Notes: generated by a model from the sequence alone, not told the origin. Counted from the stretch's first letter, positions 42,838 through 52,375 are shown. The stretch is 64,000 nucleotides of DNA from Nocardia stercoris (GCF_003696265.1 NZ_RFFH01000013.1:1-64000), one strand, 5' to 3'. Numbers and translations are program-made.

Positions 42838-43605
42838 ATGGCACAGACGACAACGAACAAGACAGCGCTCGTGACCGGGGCGGGACGGGGTATCGGCCGC
42901 GCGGTGGCGCAGCGGCTCGCACAGGACGAGGTGGTCGTGGCCGTGCACTACGGACACGACGACGCCGCCGCGAAGGAGACGGTGGCGAGCATCGAGCGCG
43001 GGGGCGGCAGCGCCTTCGCGGTGCGGTTCGATCTGGCCGGGACCGACTCCGTCGAGCCCCTGCTGGACGCGGTGGACGACGGATTCCGGTCCCTCGGCCT
43101 GCCGACCGGACTGGACATCCTGGTCAACAATGCCGGGATCGCGTTGCCCGGCGGTGTCGACACGATGACCGGCGCCGACTTCGACCGGCTGTTCGCGGTC
43201 AACGTGCGGGCGCCGTTCTTCGTGACCCAGGGCGCGCTGGCCCGGATCCGCGACGGTGGCCGGGTGATCAATCTGTCCTCGGCGGTCACCCGGATCGCGA
43301 TCCCGGACATCGCCGCGTATTCGATGACCAAGGGTGCGATCGACGTGTTCACCCGGGTCCTCGCCCAGTCGGTCGGCGCCCGGGGCATCACCGTGAACGC
43401 GGTCGCGCCCGGCTACGTGCTCACCGACATGAACGCGTGGCTGGTGGGCAATCCGGCGGGCCAAGCCGAGGCCGCCGCGAACGTGGCACTGGGCCGAATC
43501 GGTGAACCCGGCGATATCGCCGACATCGTCGCCTACCTGGCGAGCGACGACGCGCGCTGGATCACCGGCCAGATCCTGGACGCCAGCGGCGGCACCGCAC
43601 TCTAG
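42838..43605 (+). CDS. SDR-family oxidoreductase (FabG-like)
   Basis: A 255-residue NAD(P)-dependent short-chain dehydrogenase. The nucleotide motif GAGRGIGRAV, NNAG, catalytic Ser (LSSAV), and YxxxK (AYSMTKG) are all present, and the C-terminus ends GQILDASGGTAL. The exact substrate cannot be told. The ATG lies seven bases after TTGAAT, a possible leaderless start. Immediate neighbours are phoU (divergent) and an efflux pump. Confidence 0.87.
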   Translation: MAQTTTNKTALVTGAGRGIGRAVAQRLAQDEVVVAVHYGHDDAAAKETVASIERGGGSAFAVRFDLAGTDSVEPLLDAVDDGFRSLGLPTGLDILVNNAGIALPGGVDTMTGADFDRLFAVNVRAPFFVTQGALARIRDGGRVINLSSAVTRIAIPDIAAYSMTKGAIDVFTRVLAQSVGARGITVNAVAPGYVLTDMNAWLVGNPAGQAEAAANVALGRIGEPGDIADIVAYLASDDARWITGQILDASGGTAL

Positions 43606-43838
43606 GAGGTACTCGGTCGGCGTCGATCCGTCGGCGCCGACCGTGATCATCGGGGCCGCAAGGGATCTCGGCCCACCCATGTCCTGCGGTCTCGCCGCCG
43701 CTCGCAGCTGGGACCGGCGGGTATCGGACGCGGTGCGGTGACCGTCGTGCACCGCCGTGTCGGCCCCGGGCAGATGAGTTCGGCGGCCGGTTCGCCTCTG
43801 TATCGGTGAGAAGTCTCGCGATACGAAAGGACCGGACA

Positions 43839-45278
43839 GTGACCAGTTCTGTGGAGGATTTACGGGAATCACCAGTGCGGGTACGCAATCCGTATCCGAT
43901 CCTGGCGTTGGCGTGTGCGGCGATGTTCATCACTGTGGTGGATCTGACGGTGGTCAACGTGTCGTTGCCGCACATGGCGATCGACCTGCGTCTGGGGCAG
44001 GCCACGTTGCAGTGGGTGGTCATCGCCTACGCGGTGCCGTTCGGCGGGCTGCTGCTTCCGGCGGGGCGCTTCGGTGACGTGTGGGGGCGGCGGCCGGTGC
44101 TGCTGACCGGGCTCGCGGTGTTCACCGCGGCGTCGTTGAGCGCCGGGCTGGCCGGTACCAGCGCGGTTCTCATCGGCTCGCGGGCGGTGCAGGGAATCGG
44201 CGCGGCGTTGATCGCGCCGTCGGCGCTGGCCGTCGTCGCGGACGTGTTCCCGGCCGGGAAGACCCGAGAGGCGGCGTTGGGCATCTACGGCGCGATCGGC
44301 GGCGCGGCGGCCTCGGTCGGAGTGCTGGCCGGTGGTCTGCTCACCGACGGTCCCGGCTGGCCGTGGATCTTCTACGTGAACGTGCCGATCTGCACGGTAC
44401 TGCTGGTGGCGGTCGTGATCCTGCTCCCCGCTCGGACCGCCGCGGCCGCCGGGAGCCGGGTGGACGTGCGCAGCGCGGCGGCCGTCACCGGCGGGCTGGC
44501 CGCCGGAATCTACGCGCTCGACCGCGGGGTGGTCGACGGCTGGACGAGCCTGTCCGCGCTCGGTCCGGCGGTGCTCGCGGTCGCGCTGCTGGCCACGTTC
44601 GTGGCGGTGGAACGGAACACGACCGGTCCGCTGATGCCGGTCTCGCTGCGGCGGAACCGCGCCGCGGTGCTGGCCGATCTCGTCGCGCTGGCCGGCTTCG
44701 GCAGCTTCTACGGGTTCATCTTCCTGACCACGCTGCTGATGCAGCAGCAGCTGGGATATTCGCCGACCCGAACCGGGCTGGCCTGGCTGATCACGTCGTT
44801 GACCGCATTCGTGGTGGCTGGGCTGACCGGCGCGCTGCTGGCCCGGGTCGTCGGCGGCCGGGTGCTGATGCTGGTCGCGTCGGGGCTGATGGTCGCTGCC
44901 GCGACCGTCCTGCTGGGCAGTCCCGCACACCCGTCCTTCCTGACCTGGGTGCTGCCCGCGCTGGTGTGTGCCGGGATCGCGGTGGGCCTGATCGCGCCCT
45001 CGATCCAGATCACGGCGCTCGACTCGGTCGGCGAGCGGGATTTCGGGACCGCGTCGGGGCTGTTGGAGACCGCCCGGGAATTCGGCGGATCGACGATCAT
45101 CGCGCTGGTCTCGACCGTGATGGTGTCGGGCGGCCGGAGCGCGACGGACGGGATGCACTCCGCCTTCGGGGTGATCGCGGCCGCCGCGGCGTTCAGCGTG
45201 GTGGTGGGGGCGTTCGGGCTGCGGGCCATCGGCAGCGGGCGGGCCGTCCCGGAGGTCCCGGTGCCGGTCACGGCCTGA
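43839..45278 (+). CDS. DHA2-type MFS multidrug efflux transporter
   Basis: A 479-residue protein with 14 hydrophobic helices. The N-terminal LDLTVVNVSLP-like (VDLTVVNVSLPHMAIDL) and the RFGDVWGRRPVLLTG loop are the signature of the EmrB/QacA group. It starts at GTG 43839 after GAAAGGA. It probably exports drugs or metabolites by proton exchange. It precedes a sigma-factor pair on the same strand. Confidence 0.85.
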   Translation: MTSSVEDLRESPVRVRNPYPILALACAAMFITVVDLTVVNVSLPHMAIDLRLGQATLQWVVIAYAVPFGGLLLPAGRFGDVWGRRPVLLTGLAVFTAASLSAGLAGTSAVLIGSRAVQGIGAALIAPSALAVVADVFPAGKTREAALGIYGAIGGAAASVGVLAGGLLTDGPGWPWIFYVNVPICTVLLVAVVILLPARTAAAAGSRVDVRSAAAVTGGLAAGIYALDRGVVDGWTSLSALGPAVLAVALLATFVAVERNTTGPLMPVSLRRNRAAVLADLVALAGFGSFYGFIFLTTLLMQQQLGYSPTRTGLAWLITSLTAFVVAGLTGALLARVVGGRVLMLVASGLMVAAATVLLGSPAHPSFLTWVLPALVCAGIAVGLIAPSIQITALDSVGERDFGTASGLLETAREFGGSTIIALVSTVMVSGGRSATDGMHSAFGVIAAAAAFSVVVGAFGLRAIGSGRAVPEVPVPVTA

Positions 45279-45365
45279 ATGTGCGTCGGCCGGCTCGGCG
45301 AACCTCACCCGGCACCGATGAGTTTCGGGCGTGAGCTCGCTCTGTACATACAGGAGGTGGTCGAG

Positions 45366-45686
45366 ATGACCGGAGCGGTCGTGGTGCGATACGAGACCCG
45401 GGACGAGGCGGCGGCGGAACTGAACCAGCGGCTCGTCGAGGACGTCTTCGCGGAACTGAACAGCCGGGACCCGGGTGGCCTGCGCTACCTGGCGTTGCGA
45501 GCCGAAAACGGGACGGGGTTCGTCCACGTGGCGATCTTCGACGGCAGCGGTGACCCGTTCGCGGACTGTGCCGCGTTCCAGCGGTTCCAGGCCGATGTCG
45601 GAGCCCGCCTGTCGAGCCCGCCGACGGTGACCCGGGCGCAAGTCGTCGGCACCTACCTGCCGCAGCAGCCCGGGGTCCGGGCATGA
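45366..45686 (+). CDS. Small soluble protein coupled to a SigG-like sigma factor
   Basis: A 106-residue soluble protein, not recognised as a named family. The pattern (VVVRYETRDEAAAELNQRLVEDVFAEL, then LRYLALRAENGTGFVHVAIFDG) suggests a ferredoxin-like alpha/beta fold seen in antibiotic-biosynthesis monooxygenase-type proteins. The ATG follows a very strong AGGAGG (45352-45357). Its stop overlaps the sigma-factor ATG (ATGA), so the two are translated together; a regulatory partner role is an inference. Confidence 0.7.
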   Translation: MTGAVVVRYETRDEAAAELNQRLVEDVFAELNSRDPGGLRYLALRAENGTGFVHVAIFDGSGDPFADCAAFQRFQADVGARLSSPPTVTRAQVVGTYLPQQPGVRA

Positions 45687-46645
45687 CGACCGCCCGGATC
45701 CCCGCGGAGCGTTCGGATTTCACGACCGCGACCGAACCGCTGCGGCACGAGCTGCTCGTGTACTGCTACCGGATGCTCGGTTCGATCCACGACGCCGAGG
45801 AGGTGCTGCAGGACGTCTATCTGGACGCCTGGCGCGCCTACGACCGCTTCGAGGGCCGGGCCTCGGTGCGCACGTGGATGTACCGGATCACCAGCCGGGC
45901 GGCGGTGCGGGCCGCCGAACGGCGGGGGCGCCGGCCGCTGCCTTCGGAGCTCGGACCCGCCGTCGACCCCTCTGACGGGTTCGTCCGGTCCGAGATCGCT
46001 TGGCTGGAACCACTTCCCGATGCCTCGGCTGCGGACCCGGCGGTGACCGCGGTGCGGCGGGAGGGGGTGCGACTGGCGTTGATCGCGGCACTGCAGCACC
46101 TTACGCCCCGGCAGCGCGCGGTCCTGATCCTGCGGGAGGTGCTGGAGTGGTCGGCACGGGAAACCGCTGTGGCGCTGGACATGTCGGTTCCAGCGGTGAA
46201 CAGTGCGCTGCAGCGCGCCCGGGATCGGCTGCCGGCGGCCGACGAGCATCGCGCCGAACCCGGCGAGGCCCGGCAGCGCGAACTCGTCGACCGGTACGCG
46301 GCGGCCTTCGAGAACGCCGACGTGCGGGCTCTGGTGGATGTGCTCACCGCCGACGCGGCCTTCGAGATGCCGCCGTATCGCCTGTGGCTCACCGGCCGTG
46401 ACCGCGTGATCGCCTTCCTGACCGACCGGGTTGCCGAGCTCGGCACCTTGGCGACGGTGATCACCTCGGCCAACGGGCAACCTGCCGTCGCGGTGTACCG
46501 GCAAGGCGCGGACGGGGCCTGGCACGCGCACGCGCTCAACGTGCTGACCTGTACCGCGGGCGGGGTTTCGCGCACGGTGGCGTTCCAGCAGCCGGATCTG
46601 TTCCCGGCCTTCGGATTACCGATGCACAGCGCACTGCGGCCGTAG
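45683..46645 (+). CDS. ECF sigma factor of the SigG type with SnoaL-like tail
   Basis: A 320-residue sigma factor. Region 2 (ELLVYCYRMLGSIHDAEEVLQDVYLDAWR) and region 4 (LTPRQRAVLILREVLEWSARETA) surround an extended linker, and residues from about 195 form a SnoaL/NTF2-like domain, the design of mycobacterial SigG and its relatives. These groups usually lack a classic membrane anti-sigma and are controlled through the tail domain. The upstream small protein is translationally coupled. Target promoters cannot be read here. Confidence 0.85.
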   Translation: MTTARIPAERSDFTTATEPLRHELLVYCYRMLGSIHDAEEVLQDVYLDAWRAYDRFEGRASVRTWMYRITSRAAVRAAERRGRRPLPSELGPAVDPSDGFVRSEIAWLEPLPDASAADPAVTAVRREGVRLALIAALQHLTPRQRAVLILREVLEWSARETAVALDMSVPAVNSALQRARDRLPAADEHRAEPGEARQRELVDRYAAAFENADVRALVDVLTADAAFEMPPYRLWLTGRDRVIAFLTDRVAELGTLATVITSANGQPAVAVYRQGADGAWHAHALNVLTCTAGGVSRTVAFQQPDLFPAFGLPMHSALRP

Positions 46646-46724
46646 CGGAGCTCGACTTCGCCGACGACGGAGCCGGGTCGCTGTGGTCGCGACACCGGCT
46701 CCGTTGTGGACGATTGTGGATGAA

Positions 46725-47513
46725 TCAGCCCTTGGGCTCCCGGTTCAGCAGCGTGGTCGCCCCGGCGAACGCCGCCGCCGTGATCGCCACACACCACGCC
46801 ACCGCGATCCAGCCGTTGTCACCGACCGGCGTGCCCATCAGCAGCCCGCGCAGCGTCTCCATGATCGGCGTGAACGGCTGGTGCCCCGCGATCCAGCCCA
46901 GCCACGCGGGCATGGAGTCGGTGGGAACGAAACCGCTGCCGAAGAACGGCAGGATCATCAACAGCATCGGCAGATTGCTCGCGGTCTCGACACTGTCGCT
47001 GACCAGACCCATGAGCACCGCCACCCAGGTGATCGACACGATCAGCAGTGTCAGCATACCGACGACGCCCGCCCAGCCGAGAACGCCTGCGGTGGGCCGG
47101 AATCCGATCAGCACCGCGACGCCCACCACCGCGGCGACACCGAGGAAGGTCTGCACCAGGCCGCCGATCACGTGCCCGGTGAGCAGTGCGGGCCGGAAGA
47201 TCGCCATGGTGCGCAGCCGGGCCACCAGGCCCTGGGTCATGTCGGTGGCCACCGCCACCGCCGTGGAGGTGGCGGCGCCCGCCACGGCCAGCAGCAGGAT
47301 GCCCGGGGTCACGTAGTCGACGTACTCGTGCCGGCCACCGGAGTGGCCGAGCCCGGCACCGAGGGTGCCGCCGAAGACGTACACGAACAGCAGCAGGAAG
47401 ACGATGGGGGACACGATGATCGGGACGGCCATCGACGGATAGCGCACGATGTGCAACAGGCTGCGGCGCACCATCATCGACGAATCGGTCAGGGCATTCT
47501 TCAGGGTGCTCAT
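46725..47513 (-). CDS. ABC-2 type transporter permease (DrrB-like)
   Basis: A 262-residue membrane subunit with six helices and the ABC-2 motif LRTMAIFRPALLTGHVIGGL. It pairs with the ATPase whose stop overlaps its ATG by 4 bp. The pair resembles daunorubicin-resistance (DrrAB) exporters; its cargo is unknown. Confidence 0.85.
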   Translation of the reverse strand: MSTLKNALTDSSMMVRRSLLHIVRYPSMAVPIIVSPIVFLLLFVYVFGGTLGAGLGHSGGRHEYVDYVTPGILLLAVAGAATSTAVAVATDMTQGLVARLRTMAIFRPALLTGHVIGGLVQTFLGVAAVVGVAVLIGFRPTAGVLGWAGVVGMLTLLIVSITWVAVLMGLVSDSVETASNLPMLLMILPFFGSGFVPTDSMPAWLGWIAGHQPFTPIMETLRGLLMGTPVGDNGWIAVAWCVAITAAAFAGATTLLNREPKG

Positions 47514-48457
47514 CGCACGGACTCCTTGGTTCCGGTCAGGGTGAGGAAGACGTCGTCGAGATCGGGTGTGCGGATGGACAATTCGGCCGAGCGCAGCGAG
47601 GCGGCGGCCAGCCGGTCGAGCAGCGTGTGCACCGATTCGACAGTGCCGTCGCTGGGTACCCGCAGGGTCAGCTCGTCGTCGTCTCGGGTGGTGGCACCGA
47701 GAATCCTTGCGGCCGCGTCGAGTTCGCGGGGTTCGCGGAAGCGCAGATCCACCGAGCCGCCGGGGATCAGCCGTTTCAGTTCCTCCGGGCTGCCCTCGGC
47801 CACGACCGTGCCGTGGTCGAGCAGTGCGATCCGGTCGGCCAGCTGATCGGCCTCCTCCAGGTACTGGGTGGTGAGAAAGACGGTGGTGCCGCCGGCGACC
47901 AGCTCTCGCACCAGCTGCCACACCGTGCGGCGGCTGCGCGGGTCCAGCCCGGTGGTGGGTTCGTCGAGGAACAGCACCTCGGGCCGGGCGACCAGGCCCA
48001 TCGCGATGTCGAGCCGGCGGCGCATCCCGCCCGAGTAGGTGGAGGCCGGCTTGTGGGCTGCGTCCACCAGGTCGAACTGTTCCAGCAGCTCCGCGGTTCG
48101 CACCCGCCGCTCCCGGCGCCCGAGGTGGTTGAGGGTCGCCATCATGGCGAGGTTCTCGGCGCCGGTGAGCAGATTGTCCACGGCGGCGAACTGGCCGGTC
48201 ACCCCGATGGCGGCGCGCACGGCGTCGGGTTCGGCGCGGACGTCGTGCCCGGCCACGATCAGCTCGCCGGCATCCGCGCCGATCATGGTGGACAGGATCT
48301 GCACGGTGGTCGTCTTGCCGGCGCCGTTGGGTCCGAGCAGGGAGAAGATCGTGCCCGCCGGGACGCGCAGATCGACGCCGTCGAGTACGAGGTGGTCACC
48401 GTAGGACTTGCGCAGCCCGGTCGCGACGATCGCGGGTGGGCGAGGGTCGGTCGTCAT
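47510..48457 (-). CDS. ABC transporter ATPase (DrrA-like)
   Basis: A 315-residue ATPase with Walker A (LGPNGAGKTT), signature YSGGMRRRLD and Walker B (VLFLDEPTTGLDP), plus the C-terminal DrrA extension of about 90 residues. It energises the ABC-2 permease. A large palindrome lies 100 bp upstream, midway between it and the divergent VOC gene. Confidence 0.9.
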   Translation of the reverse strand: MTTDPRPPAIVATGLRKSYGDHLVLDGVDLRVPAGTIFSLLGPNGAGKTTTVQILSTMIGADAGELIVAGHDVRAEPDAVRAAIGVTGQFAAVDNLLTGAENLAMMATLNHLGRRERRVRTAELLEQFDLVDAAHKPASTYSGGMRRRLDIAMGLVARPEVLFLDEPTTGLDPRSRRTVWQLVRELVAGGTTVFLTTQYLEEADQLADRIALLDHGTVVAEGSPEELKRLIPGGSVDLRFREPRELDAAARILGATTRDDDELTLRVPSDGTVESVHTLLDRLAAASLRSAELSIRTPDLDDVFLTLTGTKESVR

Positions 48458-48556
48458 TGTCGTTCCTTACTTCTCGTCGATTCGGCCCGTCCGGATCGGG
48501 CAGCACAACCAGATTCGGCTTTCGGCGTGGGCGGAACAATGCGCAACCTCGAAAGG

Positions 48557-48618
48557 CTCGTTAACTCAGGGGTTCACGAATGTGTTCGAAGTACTTCGTA
48601 AACCCCGGGGTTAACGAG
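48557..48618. promoter_or_regulatory. Large nested palindrome between divergent ABC and VOC genes
   Basis: Two 24-base arms (48557-48580 and 48595-48618) match at 21 of 24 positions; each contains a GTTAAC and a GGGGTT block. In the 14-nt centre and arm ends lies a second perfect palindrome CGAAGTACTTCG (48587-48598). The element lies about 100 bp from both start codons. It looks like an operator for a dimeric repressor binding at two or more sites. Confidence 0.7.
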
Positions 48619-48718
48619 CGTTGCGAAAAATGTTGTTGTTCAACGGTTATCGGGTTCCCAGACTCGAATGGTCGGCGCCACCGCGTGCGATGTCGGAGAA
48701 CTGCGAAGGGTGCCGGAG

Positions 48719-49096
48719 ATGAACGTGATCGGGTCTGTGATCAGCTTGACCGTGGCCGATGTCGCGGCCTCCGCCGAGTTCTTCGCCGACTGTCTCGAGT
48801 TCCGGACGGTGGTGGCCGGGGAGGGGTTCGTCTGCCTCGCCCGCGACGACGCTGCCGCCGATATCCTGCTGGTGCAAGGCGACTCCGATCCGACCGCGGG
48901 ACCGGCCGGGCTCGCGGGGGTGACCGTATCGTTCCTGGTCACCGACCTGGCCGACGAGGTGCGCCGACTGCAGGGCGCGGGTGTCGGCACCACTCGGTTG
49001 CGCCGGGAACCCTGGGGCGAGTGGGTGTTACGGCTCACCGACCCCAACGGGGTGCGGATCCGTCTCGCGGAATGGCAACCGCCGGGCGGCTTCTGA
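48719..49096 (+). CDS. VOC-family (glyoxalase/bleomycin-resistance fold) protein
   Basis: A 125-residue vicinal-oxygen-chelate protein with one beta-alpha-beta pair: ISLTVADVAASAEFFADCLEFR at the start and LRLTDPNGVRIRLAEW at the end. It may bind or modify a small molecule, perhaps sequestering the cargo of the divergent ABC exporter. The ATG follows GAAGGG. Function is not determined. Confidence 0.8.
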   Translation: MNVIGSVISLTVADVAASAEFFADCLEFRTVVAGEGFVCLARDDAAADILLVQGDSDPTAGPAGLAGVTVSFLVTDLADEVRRLQGAGVGTTRLRREPWGEWVLRLTDPNGVRIRLAEWQPPGGF

Positions 49097-49202
49097 GCCC
49101 GCACCGAAGACTTCCCAACCGTGGGAACCGGTTTCGCTACCGCTAAAATCGTCCAGCTCGCCGGACGATTCGACGAGTTCGGTTGTGGAGCGGAGTTGGC
49201 CG

Positions 49203-50105
49203 GTGGAATTACGGGACATCGAGATATTCCTCACCCTGGCCGAGGAACTCCATTTCGGCCGTACCGCGGAAAAGTTACGTATTTCCCCGGCCCGGGTCAG
49301 TCAGGCGATCAAAAAGCAGGAGCGGCGAATTCAGGCCACCCTGTTCGATCGCACCAGCCGCTCGGTGAGCCTGACCCCGATCGGCCGCCAGCTCTACGAC
49401 GACCTCCGGCAAGCCCAGGATCTGATCGACAACGGCCTGAACCGCGCCCGCGCGGCGAGCCGCGGTGTCCAGGGCACGCTGCGGCTGGGTGTGATGAGCG
49501 TGCTCGGCCTGTACCTGCGCCCGGTGGTCGAGGCGTTCACCGACCGCTACCCCGACTGCAGTGTGGAGATGGTCGACTTCCCGCACAGCACCCCCTTCAC
49601 CGCCCTGCGCACCGATCAGGTCGATCTCCAGCTGATCTGGCTGCCGGTGCGGGAACCGGATCTCACCGCCGGCCCCGTCGTCATGACCGAGGGCCGGGTA
49701 CTCAGTGTCGCGGCCACATCGGAACTCGCCGGCCGCGGATCGCTCACCATGGAGGATCTCGGCGGCGCCGTCTTCCCGGACCTGGGCCCCGAGGTGCCGG
49801 ACTACTGGGCCGAAGCCATGCTCCCCGCCCACACCCCCAGCGGCGTCCCCATCACCCGCGGCCCGAAGGCGGCTTCCTTCTTCGAGGTTCTTCCGCTGGT
49901 CACCTCCGGCGCCGCGGTCTGCCCGATGAACGCCCACGTCGCCTGGACCTACGCCGCCCGCGACATCGTCTACCTCCCGATCGTCGACGCCCCCCTGACC
50001 GAATGGGCCCTGGTGTGGCGCACCGCCGCCGAAACCCCGGCGGTACGTGCCTTCGTCGACATCGCCGACGACCTCGGAGTCCGCCCGATCACCCCGGAAA
50101 TGTGA
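49203..50105 (+). CDS. LysR-family transcriptional regulator
   Basis: A 300-residue regulator: N-terminal winged helix (IEIFLTLAEELHFGRTAEKLRISPARVSQAIKKQE) and a two-lobed effector domain. It starts at GTG 49203. It follows the VOC gene by 106 bp on the same strand and may control the VOC gene or the ABC pair. The effector is unknown. Confidence 0.88.
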   Translation: MELRDIEIFLTLAEELHFGRTAEKLRISPARVSQAIKKQERRIQATLFDRTSRSVSLTPIGRQLYDDLRQAQDLIDNGLNRARAASRGVQGTLRLGVMSVLGLYLRPVVEAFTDRYPDCSVEMVDFPHSTPFTALRTDQVDLQLIWLPVREPDLTAGPVVMTEGRVLSVAATSELAGRGSLTMEDLGGAVFPDLGPEVPDYWAEAMLPAHTPSGVPITRGPKAASFFEVLPLVTSGAAVCPMNAHVAWTYAARDIVYLPIVDAPLTEWALVWRTAAETPAVRAFVDIADDLGVRPITPEM

Positions 50106-50117
50106 ACCGCCCGAAGG

Positions 50118-51269
50118 CTATCCGCCGGAGTGCATGACGTCGGCGGCCGCGGGGACGGTGGCGTCCTCGGGGTCGTCGAGCCAGCCTTCGGGGAGGGCGA
50201 CCTTCTTCTGCGGGGAGCCCTGGCGGCCGCGGGGGCCGGTGGCGGCGTCGACGGGGAAGGGGACATCCGGATCCAGTTGTCCCACAAGGTCTTCGATCTG
50301 GTGCAGGCCGGTGACGGTGGCGAAGCGGCGGCGCAGTTCGCTGCCGACCGGGAAGCCCATCAGGTACCAGGCCATGTGTTTGCGGATGTCGCGCATGGCC
50401 TTGTCCTCGCCGTCGTGTTCCACGAGCAGCGACGCGTGGCGGATCAGGATCTCGCCGACCCGGCCGAGCGTGGGGCCGTTCGGAATCGGCTCCCCGCGCA
50501 GGGCCGCCGACAGTTCCGCGAACAGCCAGGGCCGGCCGAGACAGCCGCGGCCGACGACCACGCCGTCGCAGCCGGTCTCGGCCATCATGCGCAGGGCGTC
50601 GTCGGCGGTGAAGATGTCGCCGTTACCGAGGACGGGGATGGTGGTGACCGCTTCCTTGAGCCGCGCGATCGCCGACCAGTCCGCCGCGCCGGAATACAGC
50701 TGTGCCGCCGTGCGGGCGTGCAGGGCCACGGCCGCCGCGCCCTCGGCCTCGGCGATCCGACCGGTGTCGAGGTAGGTGTGGTGGTCGTCGTCGATGCCGA
50801 TGCGGAACTTGAAGGTGACCGGTACCTCGCCGGCCACCGCCACCATCTCCCGCACGATGTTCGCGAACAACCGGCGCTTGTAGGGCAGCGCGGAACCGCC
50901 GCCGAGCCGGGTCACCTTCGGCACCGGGCACCCCAGGTTGACGTCGACGTGGTCGGCCCAGCCCTCACCGACCACGATCCGCACCGCTTCGCCGAGCGTC
51001 TTGGGGTCCACCCCGTACAACTGCATGGACCGCGGGTGCTCGTCGGCGCCGAACGCCATCATGTGCAGCGTCTTCTCGTTGCGTTCCACGATGGCCCGCG
51101 CGGTGATCATCTCGCACGTGTAGATGGCTGTCGAACTGCCGAACTCCCGGCACAGCGTCCGGAACGCCACATTCGTGATGCCCGCCATCGGCGCGAGCAC
51201 CACCGGCGGATCGACCGGGTAGGGGCCGATACGCAGGGCGGGTTTCACGTCGGACAGGGTCGTGGTCAC
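50118..51269 (-). CDS. dusB: tRNA-dihydrouridine synthase
   Basis: A 383-residue flavoprotein reducing specific uridines of tRNA. The FMN-barrel start PVVLAPMAGITN, the active cysteine C114 (NLGCPVPKV), and GNGDI and GRGCLGRPWLF phosphate-binding loops are clear. It matches Rv0823c. The start is GTG 51269. It is convergent with LysR (12-bp gap). Confidence 0.93.
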   Translation of the reverse strand: MTTTLSDVKPALRIGPYPVDPPVVLAPMAGITNVAFRTLCREFGSSTAIYTCEMITARAIVERNEKTLHMMAFGADEHPRSMQLYGVDPKTLGEAVRIVVGEGWADHVDVNLGCPVPKVTRLGGGSALPYKRRLFANIVREMVAVAGEVPVTFKFRIGIDDDHHTYLDTGRIAEAEGAAAVALHARTAAQLYSGAADWSAIARLKEAVTTIPVLGNGDIFTADDALRMMAETGCDGVVVGRGCLGRPWLFAELSAALRGEPIPNGPTLGRVGEILIRHASLLVEHDGEDKAMRDIRKHMAWYLMGFPVGSELRRRFATVTGLHQIEDLVGQLDPDVPFPVDAATGPRGRQGSPQKKVALPEGWLDDPEDATVPAAADVMHSGG

Positions 51270-51351
51270 GCCTCCAGTGTCTCATCCCGTGATCAGCGGA
51301 TCCGCGCCCTGACCGGGACTGTGCCGAGCATCGCAGGAAGACGCGGAAACG

Positions 51352-51385
51352 AGAACGGCCCGGCCTGTGCGGGCCGGGCCGTTCT
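51352..51385 (-). terminator. desA terminator
   Basis: A perfect 14-bp stem (51352-51365 with 51372-51385) with a 6-nt loop, just past the desA stop on the minus strand. Confidence 0.85.
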
Positions 51386-51397
51386 GGCGAGTCGAAA

Positions 51398-52375
51398 TCA
51401 GCTGACGGTCGCCATGTCGCGCTCGGCCTTGGCGGCCTCGCGGGCGAGCATGCGGTCGCGCTGCTCCTCGAACTTCACCACGTCGCGCTCGAGCTTCTCC
51501 AGGAAGAGGCCGAGCTCCTCGCGGGTCTTCTCCCCGCGGGCGGTGAAGTCGGTGCGCTCGAAGACATTCCACTTCTTGAGCACCGGGGTGACCACCTCTT
51601 CGAGGTGCTGGCGCAGGTCGTAGATGCCGTGCTTGGCCATCAGCACGCCGTTGCGCCGGAAGTTGGGCATGCCGGCGCCGGGCATCTGGAAGTGCTGGAT
51701 GATCAGGCTGATCGACTCCAGGGCCTGGTCGGGGGTCAGGTCCAGGGCCGCGCCGCACAGGTTGCGGTAGAAGATCATGTGCAGGTTCTCGTCGGCGGCG
51801 ATGCGCTGCAGCATGCGGTCCGCGATCGGGTCGTCGCACACCTTGCCGGTGTTGCGGTGGCTCACGCGGGTGGCGAGCTCCTGGAAGGTCACGTACGCGA
51901 CCGAGTAGAGGAAGCTGGCCTCGATCGCCTCACCCAGCGGCTTCGGCGAGGCGTAGCCGTTGGTCATGTGGATCATGCGGGCCTGTTCCAGCGCCACCGG
52001 GTCGACCCCGCGGGTGACGGTCAGGTAGTCGCGCATGACGATGCCGTGCCGGTTCTCCTCGGCGGTCCACCGGCCGACCCACGTGCCCCAGGCGCCGTCC
52101 TGGGAGAAGTTCTCGGCGATCTCCCGGTGGTAGGAGGGGAGGTTGTCCTCGGTGAGGAGGTTGGTGATCATCGCGGCCTTGGCGAGCTCGCTGAGCCGCG
52201 ACTGCCCGGGCTCCCAGTCGACGCCACCCATGGCGGCGAAGTTGCGGCCCTCGTCCCACGGCACATAGTCGTGCGGGTGCCATTCCTTGGCCATCGACAG
52301 ATGGCGGTCGACATTCGCGGCGGCGACCGGCTCCAACTCCTGCAGTAGTTCGAGTTGAGTCAGATCCCTTGCCAT
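51398..52375 (-). CDS. desA1: Acyl-ACP desaturase (DesA1-type)
   Basis: A 325-residue soluble diiron desaturase. The iron ligands fit E75, E107/H110 (EENRHG), E166, and E196/H199 (DENLHMIFY), the pattern of stearoyl-ACP desaturases. In mycobacteria DesA1 introduces double bonds into mycolic acid precursors. The ATG at 52375 is preceded by an A/T-rich promoter with an inverted repeat at 52418-52435. It matches Rv0824c. Confidence 0.93.
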   Translation of the reverse strand: MARDLTQLELLQELEPVAAANVDRHLSMAKEWHPHDYVPWDEGRNFAAMGGVDWEPGQSRLSELAKAAMITNLLTEDNLPSYHREIAENFSQDGAWGTWVGRWTAEENRHGIVMRDYLTVTRGVDPVALEQARMIHMTNGYASPKPLGEAIEASFLYSVAYVTFQELATRVSHRNTGKVCDDPIADRMLQRIAADENLHMIFYRNLCGAALDLTPDQALESISLIIQHFQMPGAGMPNFRRNGVLMAKHGIYDLRQHLEEVVTPVLKKWNVFERTDFTARGEKTREELGLFLEKLERDVVKFEEQRDRMLAREAAKAERDMATVS

